Positions 24,894 to 33,909 of a DNA stretch of 58,289 nucleotides are shown here, one piece after another. The stretch covers positions 1 to 58,289 of the forward strand of contig NZ_LR213777.1 in assembly GCF_900659865.1 (NCBI RefSeq), written 5' to 3'. Each line of letters opens with the position of its first letter. Position 1 is the stretch's first letter. The notes under the pieces are model-generated. The model did no database searches. It saw only the letters and a program-made list of their open reading frames with translations, and was not told the DNA's origin. The position numbers and the translations under genes were made by a program. Source of the DNA: Hyella patelloides LEGE 07179 (GTDB lineage: Bacteria > Cyanobacteriota > Cyanobacteriia > Cyanobacteriales > Xenococcaceae).

Positions 24894-25874
24894 ATGATTG
24901 AGCAACAGCAAGCTAATCAAACTCTGGGAGAATGGGCGTATATTGCGATCGCAAACCAGTATAATAGATATAATCAGTACGAAAAGGAAGTCTTAAAAGA
25001 TAAAGATCCAGAACATTTACATAAAATGAGGGTAGGAATGCGCCGTTTACGGAGTATTATTGCTTGTTTTGCTCTTGCTGTTGATTTACCGACTAATGTT
25101 ACTCCGACAAGTATTGGTAAAGTAGCAAAAATTTTAGGCAAATTAAGAGATATCGATGTTTTACAAGAAACTTTAGTTACCCAATATCAACCCCATATAC
25201 CTAAAAGCGAACAAAAAAGCTTAGAAATTGTGTTCAAAAAGCTCAAGAAACAGCGCAAATCTGCTTTCAAAGCTGTGAGTAAAACTCTCAAGGGTAAAAG
25301 CTATTCAAAGCTTCAGAATAACTTTCAGTTATGGTTAGACAATCCTAAATATCAGTCAATAGCAGCACTCGATGTTAAGCAAATTTTACCCGATCTTTTA
25401 TTACCTCAAATAAGTTATCTACTATTGCATCCTGGTTGGTTAATTGGTTTAGATATAACTGATGGAGCGATCGCTTTTTTTGATATTAAAAAGATTACTA
25501 TGGAGAACGATATTTCTTTAACTCAGGAAAAAATATTGCATGATTTACGCAAAGTTGCTAAACAAACTCGCTACAACATGGAGCTTTTTCAAGAGCTTTA
25601 TTGCCCAACCTACAGCAACTATTTAGAAGAAATCAAAGAAATTCAAATTGTCTTGGGCATGATTCAAGACTATTTTATTTTAGAACAATTTTTACAACAA
25701 ATACTGAAGCAAAAGATCGCGCAAACTATGCCTACTTTAAATGAAATATTAAGAGAAAAGCGTCAACAACAATGGCAAAAATGGCAGACAAAACAAGAGG
25801 ATTTTTTAAATATTTTTAAACGTCAAGATTTAAGAACAGTGGTTCAATATCCTCTAAATGGTATGTATTTTTAA
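24894..25874 (+). CDS. CHAD domain-containing protein
   Basis: 326 residues, alpha-helical and rich in Lys/Arg. The CHAD signature is HLHKMRVGMRRLRSIIACF (about residues 42-60), followed by LGKLRDIDVLQETLVTQYQP and the later LHDLRKVAKQTRYNMELFQE. The conserved His and basic residues bind polyphosphate in characterised CHAD proteins, so association with polyphosphate granules is likely. No CYTH domain is fused. It follows the pentapeptide gene on the same strand after 97 bp. Confidence 0.9.
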   Translation: MIEQQQANQTLGEWAYIAIANQYNRYNQYEKEVLKDKDPEHLHKMRVGMRRLRSIIACFALAVDLPTNVTPTSIGKVAKILGKLRDIDVLQETLVTQYQPHIPKSEQKSLEIVFKKLKKQRKSAFKAVSKTLKGKSYSKLQNNFQLWLDNPKYQSIAALDVKQILPDLLLPQISYLLLHPGWLIGLDITDGAIAFFDIKKITMENDISLTQEKILHDLRKVAKQTRYNMELFQELYCPTYSNYLEEIKEIQIVLGMIQDYFILEQFLQQILKQKIAQTMPTLNEILREKRQQQWQKWQTKQEDFLNIFKRQDLRTVVQYPLNGMYF

Positions 25875-25983
25875 TTTTAAGATACTTTAGTAGTTCACTG
25901 ACTGCGATCGCATTTCTGATATTTAAGGCGATCGCATTTTGATTTAAGAGCGCAATTTTCCAGATATTGTTTTAATTTTAAAA

Positions 25984-26211
25984 TCAATCTTCATCCCCAA
26001 AATGTTCTTGTAATTTATTAATTAATTCCAAACCACGCTCTACTGAACCACGATTTGCTCTTAACTTGAACCTAGTTTCTGCATCATATTCTGTCAAAGC
26101 AATAGTAGCTAATTCTTCCATTAACTTATTAACACTAATATTTTTTGATTTAGCTAATTCTTTTAAGCGTTCGTGTTTTTCATCGGTTAATCTGACATTG
26201 ATTGCAGCCAT
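25984..26211 (-). CDS. Antitoxin of a PIN toxin-antitoxin pair (ribbon-helix-helix type)
   Basis: 75 residues: MAAINVRLTDEKHERLKELA then KNISVNKLMEELATIALTEY, the beta-strand and two helices of a ribbon-helix-helix DNA-binding antitoxin. The acidic C-terminus probably contacts the toxin. It starts two bases after the PIN toxin stop, giving a toxin-first order. It would repress the pair's promoter, upstream of 26633. Confidence 0.8.
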   Translation of the reverse strand: MAAINVRLTDEKHERLKELAKSKNISVNKLMEELATIALTEYDAETRFKLRANRGSVERGLELINKLQEHFGDED

Positions 26212-26213
26212 AC

Positions 26214-26633
26214 TTAAATAATCTCCTGTGGTTTTTTAATCTGAATTTTAGGGAATTTTAATTGACTTCGCTGAAAATCTTTAACATTATGCGTAACAAT
26301 AAATTTGGCATTACCTGCAACAGCTAATTCTACTAAATAGTTATCTTTTTCATCTTGTAAATTCGGTCGCCATAGATAATAAATTTTAACCCACTGACAA
26401 ATACTTAATAAAGCGTCTAAGAGTTCATTAATTTCTGATTCTGTATAGATTGACTTATCTAAAATTTCTTTCCTACTAATAACATCTTCGTATTCAGTAA
26501 ATAGAGTGTTGTTTATCAAAGGATAAAATTCTTTCTTTAAGCATAACTCTATTAATTTACGGTTAGCACTATACTGTTTAGCAATCAGTGCGCCGATCAG
26601 AACATTAGTATCTATTACTATTTTAGTTTTCAT
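26214..26633 (-). CDS. PIN-domain toxin (putative endoribonuclease)
   Basis: 139 residues. PIN fold: KIVIDTNVLIGALI with the first Asp (about residue 8), FTEYEDVISRKEIL with conserved Glu, LQDEKDNYLVELAVAGNA with two Asp, and KFIVTHNVKDFQ with the last acidic position. It belongs to the widespread putative toxin-antitoxin PIN family. Expected to be a magnesium-dependent RNase. The downstream antitoxin begins after two bases. Confidence 0.88.
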   Translation of the reverse strand: MKTKIVIDTNVLIGALIAKQYSANRKLIELCLKKEFYPLINNTLFTEYEDVISRKEILDKSIYTESEINELLDALLSICQWVKIYYLWRPNLQDEKDNYLVELAVAGNAKFIVTHNVKDFQRSQLKFPKIQIKKPQEII

Positions 26634-26787
26634 TTATTATCCATATAAAATGGCATAATAGTATTATATATGGTATCACTTACTTGGTTTGTGATTATTC
26701 TTTATCGATCGTGTAAGTGCGATCGCTTTTATTGAAGAGTTTGATTGGTTAACGCGACCTCATTTTTATACCTCATAATCAACAAAG

Positions 26788-26806
26788 TCCCCCTTATTAA
26801 GGGGGA
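26788..26806. repeat. TCCCCCTTATTAAGGGGGA palindrome
   Basis: A 19-bp imperfect palindrome followed by TTTAGGGGGATCG, a dispersed repeat common in cyanobacterial genomes. It sits directly upstream of the HicB-like ORF, whose GGGGGA could serve as a ribosome site. Confidence 0.7.
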
Positions 26807-26823
26807 TTTAGGGGGATCGAACA

Positions 26824-26964
26824 ATGAATATTAGAGCAATCATAGAATGGGATGAAGAATCACAAGCCTATTCCGCAACTTGTCCAGAATTAAATTTTGT
26901 TTCCTCTTTTGGCGAGACTAAACAAGAAGCAATAAGAAATAGTTTAGAAAATAGCATTGTATAA
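26824..26964 (+). CDS. HicB-like miniature antitoxin
   Basis: 46 residues: MNIRAIIEWDEESQAYSATC then PELNFVSSFGETKQEAIRNS. This is the partial RNase H-like fold of HicB/DUF1902 antitoxins (W..E...Y.A.CPEL....G.T..EA..N). Intact HicB proteins of this type usually run 60-75 residues or more and have a HicA partner. No hicA is present, so this is either an orphan or a truncated relic. Confidence 0.6.
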   Translation: MNIRAIIEWDEESQAYSATCPELNFVSSFGETKQEAIRNSLENSIV

Positions 26965-27047
26965 AGTTTTACTAAATCATAGTCACCTTTTAAAAATCCC
27001 TTATAGTATTTAACTACTAAATAATAAATCATCATTATCTAAACCGA

Positions 27048-28079
27048 ATGAGTAGACAAGAGTATTTTTTTGTGAATCATCAAGGTGAGTGTTCAAAACC
27101 AAGCTGGAGTGAGGTTAAAAACTTAGATTCGACCAATAAACCATATATGTTAGTACCTGATAATAATGTATGTATTCACGTATCTGATTTTAATATTTCT
27201 AAGAAACAAGACAAAACCAAAAGAATTAAAGCTAGAAATTTTAAAAATTATGTATTTCAATCGAATATTACTGTAAATCCAACTTGGGGTTTATTGGAAA
27301 GAGCTAGTAAACCAGGAACACTGAATTTGAATATTGAAAAGCTAAATGACTTTGAAGATGCTTTCTGGAGACAGATGAACCACTATACTGGCAATCAAAC
27401 AATTTCATCCATATCTAAATCAATAGACGTTTTAAAATTTGTACTTTATCCTTTGTATGCTTATTTGCTAAAGATCAAGCTAATTCTTCTTGAAAGAGGA
27501 GATAGCTCGAAAAAAAATGCAGAAACAAGTTTAAATGAGCTTTATGATTTTATAGAAGAAATGAAAATATATTTATTAATTCCGTGGCAATTCGCTGTTG
27601 CAATATTTGGGGGACATAACCAACTTAATAAGTTTATAAAACCTCGTAAAGGTCAAGATATATTCCAAGCTATATGGGGAGCAGCTTGGGACTTGTTTTA
27701 TTTACAAACGATTCACGAATACAACGGAACTAGAAAAATAAAAGAGACTTATCCTCAGTATATCTTTGCTACAGATGACGAACGTTGTGCAACTATAGGT
27801 AAAACATTAAAAGTAATAGCAGCTATTCATTATGGTGATGTAACGTATAATCAGACTCTAATAAGTTATGATTTTCCTCACTGGAGACAAAAAGATAGTT
27901 TTTTACTTGAAATGTCTCAGGAAATTAACAAAGGTATATTGAAGAGAATTGTAAGAAGAAATAATTTATCAGAAAAGGACTTTCAACTTGAATTAAATAC
28001 TATCATTAATAACTCAAGTCAGCAGATTTCCGAACTCACACAAGAAATAAAAGCTGTAGCAAAAAAAGGATTTGGCTGA
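27048..28079 (+). CDS. PIN-like nuclease candidate, 343 residues
   Basis: A soluble protein of unknown family. The arrangement of acidic residues fits a PIN-like fold: VPDNNVCIHV near the start (Asp38), NPTWGLLERA (Glu84), WDLFYLQTIHEY (Asp215), and YIFATDDERC (Asp243/Asp244) just after a predicted strand. Between about residues 100 and 200 there is a long helical insert (FEDAFWRQMNHY, LYPLYAYLLKIKLILLERG). The Lys/Gln-rich C-terminus is probably coiled coil. It follows the HicB-like relic and the PIN toxin pair, so a defence or toxin role is possible. The fold assignment is my inference. Confidence 0.55.
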   Translation: MSRQEYFFVNHQGECSKPSWSEVKNLDSTNKPYMLVPDNNVCIHVSDFNISKKQDKTKRIKARNFKNYVFQSNITVNPTWGLLERASKPGTLNLNIEKLNDFEDAFWRQMNHYTGNQTISSISKSIDVLKFVLYPLYAYLLKIKLILLERGDSSKKNAETSLNELYDFIEEMKIYLLIPWQFAVAIFGGHNQLNKFIKPRKGQDIFQAIWGAAWDLFYLQTIHEYNGTRKIKETYPQYIFATDDERCATIGKTLKVIAAIHYGDVTYNQTLISYDFPHWRQKDSFLLEMSQEINKGILKRIVRRNNLSEKDFQLELNTIINNSSQQISELTQEIKAVAKKGFG

Positions 28080-28255
28080 AAATGATAATCTTAATCTGGA
28101 AACTTCAAATATTTTAGTGTCTTTACTTTGCGCCTTTGCGTCTCTGCGCGAGATCAACTCTAAATTTCGGTTATCCCAACCCACCAAAACCTACACTCTC
28201 CATCCATAAAGCGTTACAGTCGAAAGATACGATATAAACTGAAATATCTTCATAT

Positions 28256-30343
28256 ATGACTAACGCAACCATTACAGAAAATCCCCTATTAATCGGTAAA
28301 GGCTTACCTCCTTTCGATAAAGTGAAGCCCTCCCATGTAGTTCCTGCGATAACTGAAATACTGAAGCAATTAGAAACAGATTTAACTAACCTCGAAAAAG
28401 ATGTAACTCCCACTTGGGATGGTTTAGTTGAACCCCTAACAGCAATGGAAGAGAAGTTAGGCTGGAGTTGGGGGATAGTAGGGCATTTAATGGGTGTAAA
28501 AAATAGTCCCGAACTCAGAGAAGCTTATGAGACAATGCAGCCTGAGATAGTGAAATTTTACAATCAGCTTTCCCAAAGTAAACCTCTTTACGAAGCATTT
28601 AAAGCATTACGCAATAGTGCAGACTGGGATAAGTTTGAACCAGCACAACAACGTATTATCGAATCTTCCCTCAGAGACTTTGAATTGTCTGGAGTGGGTT
28701 TAGAAGGAGAAACCAAAGAGAAATTTAACCAGATACAGTTAGAGTTAGCAGAGTTATCCACTAAGTTTTCTAATAATGTCCTTGATGCGACAAAAGCTTT
28801 TAAATTAAAACTAACCGATAAAAAGGATGTTGAGGGTTTACCTGAAAGTGCGTTGGGTTTAATGGCGCAAACTGCAAAAGCCGAGGGAAAAGAAACTGCG
28901 ACTCTTGAAGATGGCCCTTGGGTAGTTACTTTAGATTATCCTAGTTACATTCCCTTTATGAAGTATGCAACCAGTAGTGAGTTAAGGGAAAAACTCTACA
29001 AAGCTTTTCTCTCTCGTGCTTCTAGTGGAGAATTAGATAACAAACCTAACATAGATCGTATTTTAGAATTAAGAAAGGAAAAAGCCAACATTCTCGGTTT
29101 CGATACCTTTGCCGAACTCAGTTTAGCTCGTAAAATGGCACCTAGCGTCGAAGCAGTAGATAAACTCTCTGAAGAATTGCGGGTTGCTTCTTACGATGCT
29201 GCGATGAAAGAGTTTGCAGAATTAAAAACTTTTTCTGGCAAAAAAGATCTCAAACATTGGGATACTACCTATTGGGCAGAGAAGCAAAAAGAAGCTAAAT
29301 TTGACTTTAAAGCCGAAGAATTGCGCCCCTATTTCCCATTACCTCAAGTTTTAGAAGGTTTATTTGGTTTAGCTAAACGCATCTTTGGAGTTACAATTAC
29401 TGCTGCTGATGGCGAAGCACCAGTATGGCATGAAGACGTACGCTTCTTCCAAATTAAAGATGAACAGGATGAAGTGATTGCCAACTTCTACCTCGATCCC
29501 TATTCTCGCCCCGCAGAAAAACGCGGTGGCGCATGGATGAATGATTGTGTAGGTAGAGCGAAAATGACTGTGGAAGGTAAAACTACTACTCGTCTTCCTG
29601 TAGCTTATCTCATTTGTAACCAAACCCCTCCTGTAGATGAGAAACCTAGCCTAATGACTTTTGGTGAAGTAACTACTCTTTTCCATGAATTCGGTCACGG
29701 TTTACAACATATGCTGACTACAATCGACCATGTAGGAGCAGCAGGGATTAACAATGTGGAATGGGATGCGGTAGAATTACCAAGTCAGTTTATGGAAAAC
29801 TGGTGTTACGATCGCTCTACTCTTTTCGGTATGGCAAAACACTACGAAACTGGGGAAACTTTACCCGAAGAGTATTATCAAAAACTGGTAGCAGCGAAAA
29901 ACTATATGAGTGGCTCTGCAACTCTGCGTCAGTTACACTTTGGCATAGTAGATATAGAGTTGCATCATAACTATCAACCAGGAGGTGATGAAACTCCTAA
30001 CGATCTTCGCAACCGAATTGCTGAGAATACCACTGTTCTAAAACCTTTACCTGAAGATAACTTCTTATGTGCTTTTGGACATATCTTTGCAGGTGGTTAC
30101 GCAGCAGGTTACTACAGCTATAAATGGGCAGAAGTCTTAAGCGCGGATGCGTTTGCAGCCTTTGAAGAAGTAGGCTTAGAAAATGAATCTGCCGTGGCTA
30201 CTGTAGGTAGAAAATATCGCAACACAATTCTTTCTTTAGGTGGTAGTTTGCACCCTATGGAAGTATTTAAACAATTCCGAGGACGCGAACCTCAAACCGA
30301 ACCATTATTGAGACATAGTGGGTTAGTAGCTACTGCATCTTAA
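28256..30343 (+). CDS. prlC: M3 family oligopeptidase A (PrlC/OpdA type)
   Basis: 695 residues, the usual length for oligopeptidase A. N-terminal helical region (FDKVKPSHVVPAITEILKQL) and a C-terminal metallopeptidase domain with zinc motif FHEFGHGLQHML (about residue 475); the third ligand Glu follows in AAGINNVEWDAVELPSQFME. Cytoplasmic enzyme that clears short peptides, including cleaved signal peptides. ATG 28256. Monocistronic. Confidence 0.93.
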   Translation: MTNATITENPLLIGKGLPPFDKVKPSHVVPAITEILKQLETDLTNLEKDVTPTWDGLVEPLTAMEEKLGWSWGIVGHLMGVKNSPELREAYETMQPEIVKFYNQLSQSKPLYEAFKALRNSADWDKFEPAQQRIIESSLRDFELSGVGLEGETKEKFNQIQLELAELSTKFSNNVLDATKAFKLKLTDKKDVEGLPESALGLMAQTAKAEGKETATLEDGPWVVTLDYPSYIPFMKYATSSELREKLYKAFLSRASSGELDNKPNIDRILELRKEKANILGFDTFAELSLARKMAPSVEAVDKLSEELRVASYDAAMKEFAELKTFSGKKDLKHWDTTYWAEKQKEAKFDFKAEELRPYFPLPQVLEGLFGLAKRIFGVTITAADGEAPVWHEDVRFFQIKDEQDEVIANFYLDPYSRPAEKRGGAWMNDCVGRAKMTVEGKTTTRLPVAYLICNQTPPVDEKPSLMTFGEVTTLFHEFGHGLQHMLTTIDHVGAAGINNVEWDAVELPSQFMENWCYDRSTLFGMAKHYETGETLPEEYYQKLVAAKNYMSGSATLRQLHFGIVDIELHHNYQPGGDETPNDLRNRIAENTTVLKPLPEDNFLCAFGHIFAGGYAAGYYSYKWAEVLSADAFAAFEEVGLENESAVATVGRKYRNTILSLGGSLHPMEVFKQFRGREPQTEPLLRHSGLVATAS

Positions 30344-30510
30344 AACAGCAATCATTTCTTTAATAAGAGGGGATTTCCTTAATTTTTTAAACTCCCCTCA
30401 CTGGCTACAATTACTCTGAGGCTTTCTAAAGCAGTTTTGAGGCGAGATCGTATATATGTTTTTAGGAGATCGCGCACCGCGTCATCCCAGTTAATTTATG
30501 AGTGGGATGC

Positions 30511-30606
30511 AATACTGTTCGATAAGCCTTATTTGCTTATTAGTAGGGAGATAATTACTCCTCACTTTCCCACTTAAAGAGTAATAATCGTTAACCGAAC
30601 AGTATT
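30511..30606. repeat. 96-bp element with 11-bp perfect terminal inverted repeats
   Basis: AATACTGTTCG at 30511-30521 and CGAACAGTATT at 30596-30606 are exact inverted copies. Inside are smaller hairpins (ATAAGCcttatttGCTTAT; GGAG..CTCC). It may be a MITE-like element or a structured RNA. The surrounding 30344-30823 has no supported gene; a 23-codon frame at 30679-30750 is not convincing. Confidence 0.55.
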
Positions 30607-30823
30607 AAGACTCTTATGTCCTCCTAACTGGCTAAAGGAGCAAGCTTATCTTTAAATCTGTATCAATTATTAGCTTATATGACTAAAGAAATTATGGAAG
30701 AAGGAATAAAAATCTGGAAAAAGATTACTAGAGTTAATGTGTCTAATTAAGGGTAAGAGAGCTATTTATCCTGGATAATTCTAACTCTTGCTTTTTCTGT
30801 TCCCTTAACCTGACAATAATAAT

Positions 30824-32074
30824 TCATAACTGAATTATCTTGTTTCTTTGTACAAAAGCTTGAAAAACCAGAAATCCTAACATCAGTATCCAAATTGTTA
30901 CTTGTCCACTTACAAATAAAGCTATCCCAGGAGAATTTAGGAAGAGCAATCTATCAAAAAATAAAATTGAAAAAGTTGCGATTCCTAATAAGATGCCACT
31001 CAGAGTCCTAGATGTTCGATCTAGAGTAGTTTGTTTAGTAAGGCGAAATAACGTCACCATTGGCAATATAATCAGTATGTCATCGTACATTCTATGGTAT
31101 GCCCAAAATCTAGATACTAATGAAGCAATTCCAATCAAGAGCCACAAATCAACAAAACGATGAAAATACAACCAGACAGCAAAAATCGCCAAGATTAGAA
31201 TTGAAGACTCGAAGTTGAATTCCGACATTCCTACCGAATCCAAAAAACTATGAATATCACCATATCCGCCCATCATACCTGCACTGTCTTTCGAGCCTAA
31301 TACAGCTCCGATTGTTCCACGTTCTAACCATTCTAAATGAAGCATCACAATATTGGAGTCTTGAAAAGCTGTCGCCAACAAAGCCAATAAAGTATAAATA
31401 ATAACAGTAATAATAGCTATCAACCGACCTTGAGGAACAAACATCGGAATTAACAAAAATGGGACAGTTATTGTTGGCTTGACCAGTGCAACTGCAATTA
31501 GAAAACCTGCTAGGAGGCTCAATTGCCATCTATTTTGTTGCTTTTGTGAGTATTCACCAATAAGCACTAATCCCGAAACTAAGAAGGCTAAAGTGTGGAT
31601 AGTAAGCTGACCTTTAAGAATATTAATGTGGGTAGCATTGGTGGCTAAAATCATCAATCCCACAAATGCCTTTTCTTTAAAATCGTATGCTTTACTAGCT
31701 CCTACTAGCAGATATACTAAACCAACTAGCCCAGCCAGGCTAGTAATTACCCACAAGCAGCGAACAAATACCCACGATGAATAGGTTAAAAAAGGCCACA
31801 GAATTACATGGCTAGCAGGTGGATAGACTCCCCCCTTTGGTAACTGACTATAACTGTATACGTTTCCTCCAGAAAACCAAAGCTGAACCTCATTGTAACG
31901 TAGCATCAAGTCAATCCCAGGGTTATGACCTTTAAGTAATAACAAACATGCAAATACGTAAGGAAGGCTAAAAATTGCTTTTTCAGCCATCTCAGCGATC
32001 AATATCCAAAGGATGGGCTTATCCCATCTTATCCATAGCTTTGAAGCTAACTGAATTGGCTTGTTAAAAATCAC
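30824..32074 (-). CDS. GT87-family (DUF2029) membrane glycosyltransferase
   Basis: 416 residues with about ten hydrophobic segments. The first periplasmic loop contains GHNPGIDLMLRYNEVQLWFS, GGNVYSYSQLP and GGVYPPASHVILWPF, matching the D....Y and YPP pattern of GT87 polyprenyl-phosphate-mannose-type transferases. A conserved LKGQLTIHTLAF segment and VALVKPTITVPFLL follow. It probably adds a sugar from a lipid donor on the outer face of the membrane. Monocistronic. Confidence 0.8.
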   Translation of the reverse strand: MIFNKPIQLASKLWIRWDKPILWILIAEMAEKAIFSLPYVFACLLLLKGHNPGIDLMLRYNEVQLWFSGGNVYSYSQLPKGGVYPPASHVILWPFLTYSSWVFVRCLWVITSLAGLVGLVYLLVGASKAYDFKEKAFVGLMILATNATHINILKGQLTIHTLAFLVSGLVLIGEYSQKQQNRWQLSLLAGFLIAVALVKPTITVPFLLIPMFVPQGRLIAIITVIIYTLLALLATAFQDSNIVMLHLEWLERGTIGAVLGSKDSAGMMGGYGDIHSFLDSVGMSEFNFESSILILAIFAVWLYFHRFVDLWLLIGIASLVSRFWAYHRMYDDILIILPMVTLFRLTKQTTLDRTSRTLSGILLGIATFSILFFDRLLFLNSPGIALFVSGQVTIWILMLGFLVFQAFVQRNKIIQL

Positions 32075-32228
32075 GATAAAAATCTCATTCGAGGACAGTT
32101 TGATAGAGGAATAGTAATGCGATCTCGCCTTGTGAATTCCCAGTTGGATTAGGGAAGCAGCAATTTTATCAGGAATTTGACGAAATTACGAATAGTTATA
32201 TTTTCAGTTACATGAAATAAGGGGATTT

Positions 32229-32372
32229 TCACCTGAGATTACCTATCTCTTTAATTTCTCGGTTGCACCACTCCCAAAATTCAGTTAGTTTAAGAAAGCG
32301 ATTTCACCATTTACTTATATTTGCTGACGCTGCTTGTTCCCAAAATGTCCCCAATAAATTAATTATTTTCAT
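32229..32372 (-). pseudogene. Short degraded ORF in the 32075-32508 gap
   Basis: MKIINLLGTFWEQAASANIS-KW, then an in-frame TGA, then NRFLKLTEFWEWCNREIKEI-GNLR and a second TGA. The composition is protein-like on both sides of the stop, suggesting a decayed small gene. No family is recognised. The rest of the 434-bp gap is AT-rich with one HIP1 site near 32385. Confidence 0.25.
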
Positions 32373-32508
32373 TTCCTTAAAGCGATCGCAAAATATGATA
32401 ACTTAATTAAAACTCCGTGAGGAAATTAGCATTTTTTCCGCTCACAGCATCATCTCAAACCAATCTTAAATGATAGTATTATCTATTGGCAGTCATGGAT
32501 AAAAAATT

Positions 32509-33492
32509 ATGGCAGAAACTTTAATGTTTAACGCTCTGCGGGAAGCCACAGACGAAGAGATGGCAAGAGATAACACCGTATTCGTCTTGGGAGAAGATGT
32601 CGGACATTATGGTGGCTCTTATAAAGTTACTAAAGGCTTATACGAAAAATATGGTGAATTTAGAGTTTTAGATACTCCTATCGCGGAAAATAGTTTTAGT
32701 GGCTTGGCAGTAGGAGCAGCTATGACAGGTTTACGCCCAATCATAGAAGGGATGAATATGGGCTTTTTACTGCTTGCTTTTAATCAAATCGCCAATAATG
32801 CAGGAATGTTACGTTACACCTCTGGCGGAAACTTTAAAATCCCGATGGTTATTCGAGGACCTGGTGGTGTTGGTAGACAGTTGGGCGCAGAACACTCTCA
32901 AAGATTAGAAGCTTATTTTCATGCTGTACCTGGGCTAAAAATTGTGGCTTGCTCCACAGCTTATAATGCCAAAGGTCTTTTAAAAGCAGCAATTAGAGAT
33001 GAAAATCCCGTACTCTTTTTTGAACACGTCTTACTCTACAACTTAAAAGACGATTTACCAGAAGAGGAATACATCTTACCCCTAGATAAAGCTGAAGTAG
33101 TCCGCAAAGGAAAAGATGTCACTGTTTTGACCTATTCTCGGATGCGTCACCATTGCACTCAAGCAGCAAAAAATCTCGAAAAACAAGGCTACGATCCAGA
33201 AATTATCGATCTGATTTCTTTAAAACCCTTTGATATGGAAACTATTAGAGAGTCGGTAAAGAAAACTCACCGTGTAATTATTGTGGAAGAATGTATGAAA
33301 ACAGGCGGTATTGGGGCAGAATTAGTGGCTTTAGTTAGCGAACAGCTATTTGATGAATTGGATGCTCCTGTAGTGCGTTTATCTTCTCAAGATATTCCCA
33401 CTCCTTACAACGGAAAATTAGAAGCTTTAACTATTGTGCAGCCTCAACAAATTGTCGAAGCAATACACAAAGTAGTTGATTCTCAAATTTGA
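32509..33492 (+). CDS. pdhB: Pyruvate dehydrogenase E1 component, beta subunit
   Basis: 327 residues, typical for plastid/cyanobacterial PdhB. Conserved segments: [53 protein letters not shown], the thiamine-binding loop around [18 protein letters not shown], and [16 protein letters not shown]. With the alpha subunit it decarboxylates pyruvate to feed acetyl-CoA synthesis. The alpha-subunit gene is not in the window, as usual in cyanobacteria. ATG 32509. Confidence 0.95.
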   Translation: MAETLMFNALREATDEEMARDNTVFVLGEDVGHYGGSYKVTKGLYEKYGEFRVLDTPIAENSFSGLAVGAAMTGLRPIIEGMNMGFLLLAFNQIANNAGMLRYTSGGNFKIPMVIRGPGGVGRQLGAEHSQRLEAYFHAVPGLKIVACSTAYNAKGLLKAAIRDENPVLFFEHVLLYNLKDDLPEEEYILPLDKAEVVRKGKDVTVLTYSRMRHHCTQAAKNLEKQGYDPEIIDLISLKPFDMETIRESVKKTHRVIIVEECMKTGGIGAELVALVSEQLFDELDAPVVRLSSQDIPTPYNGKLEALTIVQPQQIVEAIHKVVDSQI

Positions 33493-33909
33493 GAACTTGA
33501 AATAGGTGCTAAGTTAAACAATTGAGAGGAGACAAGAAAGTAAGTTTCTTAGTCTTCTTTTTTGATTTATTATCTTTGTCACCATTATCCAATTGAATAA
33601 TCAGCCACTCATCTTGGAATCGAAATTAAGTTCTAGTAATTCCCAATAGAAACCACAAATTACTTAGTACTACTTTTCATCCCTCATCCTTACAGTCAGA
33701 ATTAATATTAGCTTTACGGTAGCTGATTCAGATTTTTCAACTACGCTAAGAATAAAAAACTGCTCTCACTGATACAAATACGACAGTGTGTCTTTTGATT
33801 CTCAAATTTGTTAATGATAGGTTTCTATATTGATTGGAAAACGACGCAATAAGCTCTTGAGCCGATTGTATGTGGTCAATTATTTAACCTGAAAAATAAC
33901 AAGCTGATA
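33493..33909. other. Intergenic upstream of the TonB receptor
   Basis: AT-rich. A weak hairpin (AAGAAA/TTTCTT, 33534-33550) followed by a T-rich stretch may terminate pdhB. TGATTCTCAAATTTGTTAAT (33796-33815) is a poor Fur-box candidate for the receptor gene; it is not strong enough to call. Confidence 0.35.

Noticed and set aside
33796-33820. Possible Fur box before the TonB receptor
   Set aside because: The match to GATAATGATAATCATTATC is too weak and not symmetric.
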